Below, piece by piece: positions 55,446 through 64,000 of a stretch of DNA of 64,000 bases. A model generated the notes under the pieces. The model was not told the DNA's origin. It ran no database searches and worked only from the letters and a program-made list of their open reading frames with translations. Location of the stretch: contig JAHDVF020001317.1 in NCBI GenBank assembly GCA_022606425.2, positions 1-64,000 of the forward strand, written 5' to 3'. Positions within the stretch are counted from its first letter, which is position 1. Every line of letters begins with the position of its first letter. The translations under genes were made by a program, and so were the position numbers. Source of the DNA: Lepidostoma basale (lineage: Eukaryota > Arthropoda > Insecta > Trichoptera > Lepidostomatidae).

Positions 55446-55889
55446 CTGATGATATAGTGCTGGGAACGATAAACCCTTAACCATAGTCTGGACATAGAAC
55501 AATGTCATGCTCCTTCGTTAATTTGGCACTGAAGATCATTCATCGGGGAGGACGTGAAACTTCCGTGAATATATTCAGGATCCGGAACTCGGAACATAAT
55601 CAAATTATACTTTGGTTATAACACGCTAGAAACTATATGTTACCTCATTTTTGCTGGTAAATGATTTTAATATATATTCACAATAATATACAATATATTT
55701 TTAAATTTGGTGGTTTGATTTAAAATAAAGTTAAAACATATTTCCACTAAGCATAAACCACTTTATTTATGGTTTCGTGCTGCAGCGAGCTTCCTAAGGG
55801 CTATACAAAACAGTGAAAAAGTGTTTAATGAAATTTTATATTTTTTTTATTTTTAGTGTAATTTTCATAACATAATTTGAGGTTTACGT
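55446..55889. other. Intronic stretch without recognised gene
   Basis: 55446-55620 is unique and of mixed composition; 55740-55830 contains AAACCACTTTATTTATGGTT. No gene. Confidence 0.4.
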
Positions 55890-56120
55890 TAACGGTATTA
55901 ATGGGGAACGGAGTCGTGTCAGACAGGGAAAAACTAAGCATGACCAAATAAAATACATTTTTAAAGGTCGGCTATATTAGAAGTTGGAAAACTCGACGTG
56001 GATGTATGACTCGTTGTATTAATGTGGAGGAAACTAAAGTCGTCTGTTAGGATCGAGTACGTCTATTCTCTCTGCCTACCCCTTCGGAAAACGGTGTGAT
56101 GGTTTTATTGTTGTTGATAA
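55890..56120 (+). pseudogene. LINE-A, TTG-type tail, 3' fragment
   Basis: TTAACGGTATTAATGGGGAAC, AGCATGACCAAATAAAATAC, GTCGGCTATATTAGAAGTTG, CTCTCTGCCTACCCCTTCGG and GATGGTTTTATTGTTGTTG. Several indels. Confidence 0.65.
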
Positions 56121-56246
56121 AAAAATGTGTTTGTTTAAACATTTTAATAATTTGTAAGTGATAACTGGATTTGATAGTACACAAAATGATGCATGTTTTT
56201 ATATCAACGCGGCTGCTTTTACGTTGAGGAACAATATTAATTAATA

Positions 56247-56489
56247 GACGACCTTCGTGGCAGAGTGGTTAGAAGCTCTGACTTCCATACCGAAGGTCCC
56301 GGGTTCGATTCCTGGCGATGGCAGTGTGATTGTCACATTGTCTTTGGTCTGGTGTAGAATTCACGTGACAATAAAATGGCGATAGATTGGCTACCTATCA
56401 TATGTCATGTGGATCATCAAAATAATAGCTAAAAATAATGTGAATACAGTAATTGGGTTTAAGCGACCTGTTGTATACAAGAAAAAAAA
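56247..56489 (+). mobile_element. SINE-2, poly(A)-tailed subfamily
   Basis: GACGACCTTCGTGGCAGAG (A box), GGTCCCGGGTTCGATTCC (B box), body, ACAGTAATTGGGTTTAAGCG, then GAAAAAAAA. Close to the copy at 28435. Confidence 0.85.
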
Positions 56490-56964
56490 TAGTTATTTAG
56501 ACCCCAACTTTCATGTTTAAGTATATTTACTACTGGCATTGTCCAGGAAGTATATAAAGGAAATAGTTGAATAATTCTCCTTCGTAAAATATAATTAATA
56601 CCCAACGTCTGTCTAACGGTTTGAATATTAAAGAGATAAAATCTAAATAAACAAGCCAACTTGTAACACTGCAATTTTCACGTTATTCAATTGAAGTTGA
56701 TAATCGAGAGAGCTTACCGCCGGAGATTAAAGGTCGGGATTTAGAGTCGGGGTAGATCCAATGCGGGAGGGAAGTTCCATTCTGTTCGTGGCACGAACTT
56801 CGCTTTTGAGATAATATAATCCGACATAACTCTTCAAATCCCAGCTATTCAAGAGTTTAATAACTCAAATCTGTCCACATTGTTAAAGATAATTTGTAGT
56901 CTTTTTATAGAAAAACGTTAATTAATAAAATGAACAATGGTAACTAATATAATAATTTTCCGAA
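56490..56964. other. Intronic stretch with a GC-richer patch
   Basis: 56690-56800 (GAGAGCTTACCGCCGGAG, GGTCGGGATTTAGAGTCGG) is GC-richer and single copy; no coding frame. Confidence 0.3.
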
Positions 56965-57420
56965 GGATTAATTGTATCTCAATAGAGACGAAGATGCAAA
57001 CTGGAAACTGAATATGGTGATCGAGGTGTTTACAGGACTTATGACCTGTCATTGGTTGGGTTAAGCGCACGCTTTCCCAATACAACATTCCCCATTCCAC
57101 ATTTTTCTTATGACCACCATGTCTGACAAATTTTTAGAAGTTGTATTTATGTTAATCTGTAACACCACCATTTACATGGTAGTTTCAATCTACACATTAG
57201 CGCCATCAATGAAGATTGTATTTTAAGCATTAAGCAGGATCTTTTTAACGCAATGTAAAAGGCTACCGCCATTATCGTATTGCTAGAAACCAACAATTTG
57301 CATCTTCGTCTCTATTAAGATACAATTAATGCTTAAATTGATTACCCGCAATGGGTAAAATTCAGTATTCGTCTACAAGTATTTGTATACATTCAAAATG
57401 TTGTAAAAATTTTCTGTTTT
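56965..57420. repeat. FB-1 foldback, complete
   Basis: ATTAATTGTATCTCAATAGAG on the left; on the right CGTCTCTATTAAGATACAATT, the outer CCGCAATGGGTAAAATTCAG and ATACATTCAAAATGTTG. GCACGC subfamily; internal GCGCCATCAATG unit. Confidence 0.75.
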
Positions 57421-57734
57421 TTCAATTATTGTTTGATGTAGAATATAAAAATCTATATTGAAAGTTTAATATATTTTACAAGAGTGACTAGTTCTGTCCT
57501 TGTCCTGAGGTAAAAACAAATAATTCATTTAATTACAAGAAACGAAATACACTGATTAAATTTTCAGAAAAGATTATGCCGGTTTTTCAGGAACTGTCGA
57601 TTTTCAAGACTGAAAGAACTAGTTCTAAAGTTAGAGTTAGAGTTCATTATTTTTTTGACTAAATCAGATTTATCATCTACGATACATATATTATTTGTTT
57701 CGTTTATGCTCTTTTTGACTTTTCAGTAAAATGG

Positions 57735-57885
57735 TAGAACTAACTAACCATCACGCCGTCTCCCTGAAAGGGTAGGCAGAAAGAATGGACTGTCACACTT
57801 TTACTGATGCGGCACTCCATCCTTCTCTTTTCGCCCCGCGGGAGACGCGGTGTGATGGGTTGCGAACCTTATCGCCACAAAATGG
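57735..57885 (-). mobile_element. SINE-1, 3' part
   Basis: CTAACTAACCATCACGCC, hairpin CCCTGAAAGGGTAGG, ends within GGTTGCGAACCTTATCGCC. Its tail is two units long. Confidence 0.7.
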
Positions 57886-58319
57886 TAGAAAAGTGTTAAA
57901 ATGCACTTTTTTGTTATTTTTTATTATTTTACCTTTTATGATATTAAATCTTAACGTGGTAACAGTACCTTTAAAAAAAATAAAGATTATCATTTTTTGT
58001 GAATATTAAATATTTGTTTAATGATTTTTTTTAATACATTAAAGACAAAGTAAAAATAGGAGTTTAAAATTTTGACTCATTATTTTATATTAAAAAAATA
58101 GTTTTATGAAATAAAACGCGTATGGACATTATTATTATAATAACTTGGGTTTTGAAGGGGTTAAATAAATACATTTAATTATTTTAAATAAACCATCAAT
58201 ATATATTATCGTCCTCAAGAATAGAATAAATCCCGCATCAACTTTAATAAATGACGATAAGATACAAGGATGAATTGATACAAGCATCCAAGCTGTTGGC
58301 TAAATTATGAAAGGGGTCG
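57886..58319. other. AT-rich intronic stretch
   Basis: No gene or known repeat. Confidence 0.4.
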
Positions 58320-58640
58320 GAGTCAGGATATGAAAATGAGAATAGAGATGGCCCGAAATAGATTCTTCAAAATGACAGCAGTGTTGTGCAACATCCAACC
58401 AATCGAATTGCGAATGAGAATAGTTCGATATTATATGCTACTCGTTTTGTTCTACGGTGTATAATCATGGACATTTACAAAAGCTATCACCAAATAACTG
58501 AATGCTTTTGAAATGTGGAAATATCGTAAAATATTAAAGAGACATTGACATAAAGAGTCGCAAACGAAGAAGTATTGCAGTGAATCAAGAAAGTAATAGA
58601 AAATAATTACGACTATAAAGGGCAAGAAACTAGAAACTAG
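58320..58640 (+). pseudogene. LINE-C (BovB/RTE-like) C-terminal remnant
   Basis: Plus reading: MRIEMARNRFFKMTAVLCNI, RMRIVRYYMLLVLFYGV, a stop, then WTFTKAITKQLNAFEMWKYR and KILKR. This is the typical RTE/BovB block (I-R-V--YV-SVLLYG-ESWTL……LEAFEMW-YRRIL-I-W). Stops and indels make it a relic. Confidence 0.7.
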
Positions 58641-58864
58641 AATTAAAAAATCTATTTAAAAGCCTTCACTAATGGTTCAGTTGATTATACATTTCACAAG
58701 TTCGAACCACAGAAGTAATATTATTTTGTTTATAAATAATTAATGTTCCAAAATAAACATAATTTTAAGGTGTGCTAAAAACATTTTTAATATGTTTTTT
58801 TTTTTTGGTAGCAATTTATTAAAATAATTTTATTATCAAATATTTTCATAATAGATTGAACTAA

Positions 58865-59560
58865 AAAGTGAAGTGTTCTGCAACATTGTAGCATATATAC
58901 ATCCTGCAAAAATTTTGGCAGGTCGTCGTAAGAAGGGCGGAATGGGGAATGTTGTTAAACATAACGCGATCGCTTAACCCAACCAATGACAGGTCATAAG
59001 TCCTGTAAGCGACTCGACCACCATATTATGTTCCCAGAAAACAATTTACATTTACGTCTCTATTGAGACACAATTAATCCTTATGAAAAAATAATTTATC
59101 GGCAATGGGTAAAATCCAGTATTTGTCTACAAGTATTTGTATACATTCAAAATGTTCATAAAAAAAATCTTCATAGATGACGTTAGTATGTAGATTATAT
59201 AGAGTAATCTTAGAGATTAACATATATAATCAAATCTTCATAGATGGCGCATTGAAACTGACATGTGAATTCTGGTGTTGGACTTTAACATATATACAAC
59301 TTCCAAAAATTTGTCAGACATGGTCATAAGAAAGGTGGAATGGGGAATTTTGTAATTACATAAAGCGTGCGCTTAACCCAACCAATGACAGGTCATTAGT
59401 CCTGTAAACACCTTGATCAACCATATTCAGTTTCCAATTTGCATCTTCGTCTCTATTGAGATACAATTAAATCATGAATTGATAACGCGCAATGGGTGAA
59501 ATCCAGTATTCGTATACAAGTATATGTATACATTCAAAAAAAATATTCAGAATATACGTT
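58865..59560. repeat. Two FB-1 halves joined head to tail
   Basis: First half 58865-59165 (AACGCGATCGCTTAACCC, ATTGAGACACAATTAATCC, outer TATACATTCAAAATGTTC); second half 59165-59560 (GATGGCGCATTGAAACTG, AAAGCGTGCGCTTAACCC, ATTGAGATACAATTAAATC, outer block again). One half is of the GATCGC subfamily, the other GCACGC. Confidence 0.7.
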
Positions 59561-60273
59561 TCAAAATTAAAATCTAGAAAAAAACATCGTTTTTGAATTA
59601 TGAAACGGAAATGTTTTCTGTAAAAAATAATCGATGTATATAAATGTATTTGTGTATTTAATGCTAATGTTTGTGGGAATTTAATACTACTAATTTCGGA
59701 AACACCGTTGCATACGAAACCGAGAACTTTACAAATGTCGGAAGCTTAATTCCCTCTTGCTCTGAACTCCTTTGAGGAAAGCCTGTTATATCATACCTCG
59801 TGGAGTAATTCGAACTCAAAGCGGAGAGTTGCAGTTAATTAGTGTTTACTCTATACAGAGTAAATCCAGTCCAATTAGGTAAAATGCATTTCATCTGTTG
59901 ATTTTAGGAATACAATACAGTTCAGGAAGATATTCGTATTGAAAGGGCAATATTACGAAACAGCTTTGAATACGTATCTAATGAGATTTGTAGGATTCCA
60001 AAACCGCTATGAATTTAGCTTAATCAGGAATATCATTCTGCAATAAGTGATTAAAAGATCTGTCGAGAATATTTATTTATTGTTGGTACACAAACAAAAT
60101 ATCCAATGTACAATAGTAATAAGTAATAAAATATACATTAAATTAAACTAAACGCTTCAGTTAAATGTGCACACCGAGTTCATAACGCTTCGCTGGCAGT
60201 ACAACTGTTTTGCACCACTTTTCAGCCATATTTTTATATTTTTTCTCTTGGTCTTTCTTCTTTCGGTGCCGTG
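59561..60273. other. Intronic stretch without recognised gene
   Basis: 59690-60060 is unique with moderate GC (GAAACCGAGAACTTTAC, CCCTCTTGCTCTGAACTCC). No coding frame found. Confidence 0.4.
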
Positions 60274-61330
60274 TCAGGTTCCCCCAAAGTTGGCGATCAC
60301 TGCAGTAAAGAAATCTCTATTTTGCGCCACTTGGAACAGGTTCTGAACTCTTGTTATTCCTATCCACTCTTTAATGTTTCGCAGCCAGGACAGCTGCCTT
60401 TTACCAACTCCCCGACGACCCTCCACTTTATCCATTAATATCAGTCAAAGGAGGTGGTATTTTTCTCCCCCTTAGAACATGACCCAAATATGAGATCTTT
60501 ATAAATTTCCTCTCGACAATAGCTCGCTATTGGCTCTGGCTCTCTGCGGTACGTCTGCATTACTGACCCTATCGGTCCACGGTATACGGAGCATTCCGCG
60601 GTATATCCACATATCGAACGCTTCCAACCGGATCATTATATTCACTTTCAGAGTCCAGGTTTTGTAGCCATATAGTAGAACAGACCATATATAATATTTA
60701 ATTATACTTTGTCGGAGTTTCAAGTTAAGATTATCGTTGCAAAAGAATGTTCTCATTTTATTAAATACAGCTCGTGCAACTTCAATTCTGCATTTTATTT
60801 CAATGTCCGGGTCAAGCGTTTAGTGATAATGCTGCCAAGGTACTTAAATTGGTCGACCATTTCAACATTCGCACTATTCAGTTGCAGAGTGGATGAAGAA
60901 TAATTAAGTCACCCAAATGTCATCCATTTGGTCTTCTTAACGTTGATTTTCAAGCCCAGATTCTCTCCTGCTATATCAATTGTATTTATGAGTTCTTGAA
61001 GATCGGGTATACTATCAGCTAAAATAACTGCGTCATCAGCATGTCTGATGTTATTAACAATAACCCCATTAACCTTCACTCCCAGGCTGGAGTTTTCAAT
61101 ACATTGGAAGACTTCATTGGAATACAAGTTAAACAATAGAGGTGACAAAATGCAACCTTGTCGAACTCCTCTGGGTGTAGCCATTTCGTCTGTACTCTCA
61201 TTTCCCTGTCTCATCTCCGCAGTTTGATACTAGTAGAGATTCTTGATGAAGTTTTGGTCCTTAGAATCAATATTGCAGGCATTTTCATCAGTTCTGTGTT
61301 TCTCACTCACTTGATAGTGGTGGTTAAATG
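60274..61330 (-). pseudogene. LINE-C (BovB/RTE-like) retrotransposon, RT palm to stop
   Basis: Minus reading from about 61330: FIKNLY, then YQTAEMRQG; GVRQGCILSPLLFNLYSNEV (RT motif B); NIRHADDAVILADSIPDLQE (motif C, HADD for YADD); NVKKTKWMTFG; VEMVDQFKYLGSIIT; LRQSIIKYYIWSVLLYGYKT; LEAFDMWIYRGMLRIPWTDR; and, in a further frame, GVGKRQLSWLRNIKEWIGIT ending in TGA at 60274-60276. These are the diagnostic RTE/BovB blocks. At least two frameshifts and the absent N-terminal endonuclease mark it as dead. The tail after the stop is short and GAAGAAAG-like. Confidence 0.85.
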
Positions 61331-61344
61331 GCCGTTCACTTCTT

Positions 61345-61770
61345 AGTTCTGGTTCGAACCCATATCTATGGAAGAGAAACGTGGAACTGGCAAAAGATTA
61401 TGAATACATAATAAATCCGGTAAAAGTGAGGTCGCTTAGACGTTTGTGTGATAAAACCAAGTACAACAGAATTTAAAATAATGATATTTTAGGAAGAAAT
61501 GTATTGTGATCAAAATTATGAAACGATTACTGTGTTGGTTTTGAGGTGTGTTGATGTGAATGGATTACACAGTCGAGAAGACCGATGAAAACGTGACGTT
61601 ACCAAATAAATCAAATTTTTAATTTCGGTCATGTTTGAAATCGTAAGAAACGACGTACGTGTATAACTCGCTGTATGAATTGGAGAAAGCTAGAGAATTG
61701 TGTTAGGAAAGTAGTTTGGCGGTTCATTATAAACGCCTATAGAAACGACATTATGGTTTGCTCTTGTTAT
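61345..61770 (+). pseudogene. LINE-A, decayed, TTTG-type
   Basis: TATCTATGGAAGAGAAACGTG, GGTCGCTTAGACGTTTGTGTG, GTATAACTCGCTGTATGAAT and ACATTATGGTTTGCTC. No open frame. Confidence 0.6.
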
Positions 61771-61949
61771 GGTTTTAGTGGTTTCAAGGATAAACTGAAA
61801 TGTGATTGATCTAATAAGTAGGTTCAATTATATAAATAATTTTCGTTATTTTGCCAGTAATGTTCTATTATAGTGAAGGTACGTTTAGGGGACAAATACT
61901 CTTGACTTTAGAAAGTATCTTGTCTTCCTAATGTCGAACCATCTCTAAT

Positions 61950-62130
61950 GCGTTCATATTTAATAATAAACATATTTCGGACACACAAGCCCTTCATCAG
62001 TGATATGTAATATAAACATTAATATTAAAAATATTATACATTTGTGAAAAAAAAATAGTATTTTTAATATTAATATTTATATAATATCACCGATGAAGGG
62101 CTTGTGTATCCGAAACATGTTTGGTATTTA
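61950..62130. repeat. HHR family II inverted pair
   Basis: CGGACACACAAGCCCTTCATC on the left and GATGAAGGGCTTGTGTATCC on the right, separated by about 85 bp of AT-rich, partly self-complementary DNA. The minus motif (61970-62005) has a canonical CUGAUGA, A, GGGC loop UUGUGU GUCC, GAAA, UAUG, UU. Confidence 0.7.
62085..62126 (+). ncRNA. Hammerhead-ribozyme-like motif, family II
   Basis: Stem I AUAUCA-side pairs with UGGUA (A-U, C-G, U-G, A-U), core CCGAUGA (U4 is C), extra A, stem II GGGC/AUCC with loop UUGUGU (weak), GAAA, CAUG, UU. Likely a weakened copy. Confidence 0.45.
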
Positions 62131-62164
62131 ATTAATATTATTATTATATATTTTTTTTGAGGAA

Positions 62165-62450
62165 CAGCCTCAATGAGTGGTAGAACGATATACGACAGAA
62201 TCTCAAATGCTGATATAAGAAAGGAATGTAGAGCGGAATAAAGTATTTGGAACAAAATTATGAAAGGATCGCGCGTTGGTTCGGACATATGGAGCGCATG
62301 GATGGAGAAAAAATGGTTAAGAAAGTACACATTAATGATGTAAATGGAGTACGGAATCGAGGCAGATCGAGGATAGAGTAGTGTGGCGGTTCATTCTCTC
62401 TGCGTACCCCTGCGGAGAAACGGCGTGATGGTTTGTAAGTATATAAAAAA
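62165..62450 (+). pseudogene. LINE-A, TTTG-type, 3' fragment
   Basis: GGTAGAACGATATACGACAG, ATGCTGATATAAGAAAGGAATG, GGTTCGGACATATGGAGCGC, CTGCGTACCCCTGCGGAG and GATGGTTTGTAAG. An internal deletion removes the RKTWHDQINQIL region. Confidence 0.7.
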
Positions 62451-62848
62451 GAAACATTAAACATCTACAACATAGAGTTATGGCAAATATAGAAGAAATT
62501 AAAATATTTAGTTTAAACAAATACAGAGCCAAATATAACTTTCACATTATTTATAATTATAAATTAAATTTCCAAGTTCGGTTCGTGCTTCTGTAAAAGT
62601 GTACTCGGCAGTTTTACGAGTTTAGATCTGCAACAGTCTTCATTATAAGTTATCCTTCTCTCAGACCGAGCCTTAATGAACTTTCTTCCACTCGCCTTTG
62701 TGAGAGGACTTAAGATATCCGTTGGAGTTATATCGTTTTACTGTGACATTTTTATTACTTTGCTGCACTCTCGGTAATACAATGTAATCACTAAAATGCA
62801 ACTAAGAAATAATATTTCAAAATAAAATACAAGACTATATAACAATAT

Positions 62849-63121
62849 GACGACCTTCGTGGTAGAAAGGTAAGAGCTCTGACTGCCATACTGAAAGTCC
62901 CGGGTTCGATTCCGATTCATCACACTGTCTTTGATCTAGTGTAGAATTCACATGATTTTCGTGACATGTGATAGGTAGCTAGTCTATCACCATTGTATTT
63001 TCACGTGAATTCTGCACCAGACCAATGACAGTGTGACAATCACACTGCCATCGCCGGGAATCGAACCCACAACCTTAGTGGTGACAGTCAAAGCACTACC
63101 ACTCAGCCACAAAGGTCGTCA
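62849..63121. mobile_element. Two SINE-2 heads in inverted order
   Basis: Plus copy 62849-62955 (GACGACCTTCGTGGTAG, GTCCCGGGTTCGATTCC) meets a minus copy ending at 63121 (GGGAATCGAACCCACAACC, CACAAAGGTCGTC). Both lack 3' ends; the junction is near 62955. A 3' scrap of SINE-2 (CAATATAATAGCTAAAAAG…AATTGGG) lies at 63355-63400. Confidence 0.75.
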
Positions 63122-63591
63122 ATAGGTCGAAGATCGTCAATAATGTTGAAGTACTTTAATGTGTCGGCCAAAACAATGGACTATTGAAAAAAAAGTTTGT
63201 TTGACTAATAAACATGCTACATCATTTCTAAATCAATCACTTTGAAACATTCGATACAAGTCAAATCTTACCGTCTCATGTGTTTATACATTTTTCGGCA
63301 TGCACTGACTCGAACGAAAAAAAAAGTCGATAATTTAATTGACCACATGTAATGACAATCAATATAATAGCTAAAAAGACAAATTGTAAACAATAATTGG
63401 GAAAAAATTATATTCTTAAATGGCGGTACGATAGCGAAATTTAAACCCGCAATCCTCCCATTCCTACTGCGTTTTTATTTTTAATTAAATGATTTACCAT
63501 GTTATATAAAAAATCCTAAATATTCAATTTTAGATTTGCTCCTAATTACATTTAACGTCACTTCCGCATGGACGAGGGGTGTGTCTAGAGC

Positions 63592-64000
63592 AGTGGTTCC
63601 CAAACTTTTTTGTCCCGTGGACCCCTTGTTGATTTTTTTATTTTGTGCAGACCACCTACTTTCGTAATTTATATTTTTTTTTACAAATTCACCTAACACA
63701 ATTGTAACACATTTTTATTATTATGGAAGTTACGAAATAAATCATAATGGATATTTTTCGTTGGCGACCTTTTTTTTAGCTCATCAGCGACTTCCGGTTA
63801 GTAGAATTCGGCGCGACCAAGTTTTTTTAGCTCATTCGGAAAATGAGCTAAAAAATATATAGTACCCGCCAAATTCTACTTAACCGAAGTCGTTGTTAAG
63901 CTAAAAAAAAAGTTCACAACGAAAAATATCCGCGGACCCCTGACGTTGATCAGGGACCCACAAATCAATTTTAATTTTCCGCGGACCCCCTGAATGATAT
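63592..64000 (+). mobile_element. hAT-type element, cut by the window edge
   Basis: Starts CAGTGGTTCCCAAAC, a classic hAT terminal repeat, followed by TTTTTGTCCCGTGGACCCC. CCGCGGACCCC recurs near 63935 and 63981, suggesting the other terminus just beyond the edge. Inside, 63745-63930 holds an inverted repeat (GATATTTTTCGTTGGCGACC … TTCACAACGAAAAATATCC). No transposase is visible, so it is probably non-autonomous. Confidence 0.65.

Larger units (their letters stand above)
47424..64000 (+). other. SLO2: SLO2 intron 2 (right end outside the window)
   Basis: Starts GTGAGT. At least 16.5 kb, since I could not find the next expected exon (starting with the rest of the Ser codon, then LRIR) in the window. 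Contents are listed as separate repeats. Confidence 0.65.

Noticed and set aside
1..64000. Endogenous virus or LTR retrotransposon
   Set aside because: No gag, protease, integrase, envelope or LTR pair was recognised; every RT fragment is of non-LTR type.

Overview
This is AT-rich animal nuclear DNA, almost certainly from an insect. The evidence is an arthropod-type SLO2/KCNT potassium-channel exon, DD34D mariners, hAT miniatures, and an RTE-like LINE/SINE pair ending in short tetranucleotide tails. A lepidopteran is my best guess but is not proven. There is no sign of bacterial-style genes or operons. Nearly every open frame is a decayed transposable element or chance.

Host gene: two small exons on the + strand fit the N-terminus of the sodium-activated K+ channel SLO2 (KCNT family). 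A putative first coding exon (39198-39268) ends in AG|GT with two bases of a split codon. A second exon (47344-47423), preceded by a good branch point, pyrimidine tract and AG, supplies the third base and then encodes [11 protein letters not shown]...FIKNQRS, a very conserved KCNT segment. The 8.1-kb intron between them and the >16.5 kb of following intron are packed with transposons. 1-39 kb is upstream DNA (intergenic or 5'-UTR intron).

Repeat families, with names used throughout. LINE-A: RTE-like non-LTR element whose C-terminus reads MYGSEAWNWQ...GRPRKTWHDQINQIL...; about 22 pieces, the longest 41366-43215 with a reverse transcriptase; the stop codon lies almost on the (TTAG)n or (TTTG)n tail. 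LINE-B: C-terminus ...GRPPKRWRDSW, (GAA)n tail, six pieces, all on the minus strand. LINE-C: BovB/RTE-like. L2/CR1-like, LINE-E, LINE-F and LINE-G: single or few remnants. SINE-1: ten pieces whose last ~55 nt and tail are those of LINE-A, so it is probably a LINE-A parasite. SINE-2: tRNA-like head joined to two different 3' ends. SINE-3: one tRNA-headed copy with poly(A). Mariner: one nearly complete but broken copy (32090-33367) and one truncated copy. Two hAT-type elements. FB-1: a foldback repeat, about eight copies.

Most interesting: a set of otherwise unrelated, mostly palindromic repeats (HHR families I-VI; about 4.7% of the window is touched by them) carries hammerhead-ribozyme-like motifs. 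They share one plan: stem I, a CUGAUGA-like core, one extra base, stem II, GAAA, a 4-6-nt palindrome as a minimal stem III, then a UC/UU cleavage position. The best copy (minus strand, 48660-48703) has every expected pairing, and stem I shows compensatory changes between copies. Such motifs are known from Penelope-like retroelements and retrozymes; no Penelope coding region was seen here.

Layout: 0-31 kb LINE/SINE/FB-1 debris; 31.9-34.4 kb nested mariner and hammerhead foldbacks; 34.5-36.5 kb low-repeat, GC-richer DNA; 36.5-39.1 kb SINE-1 cluster; 39.2-47.4 kb SLO2 exons and intron with the long LINE-A; 47.4-64 kb SLO2 intron with more elements, hAT copies at 54.8 kb and at the right edge.
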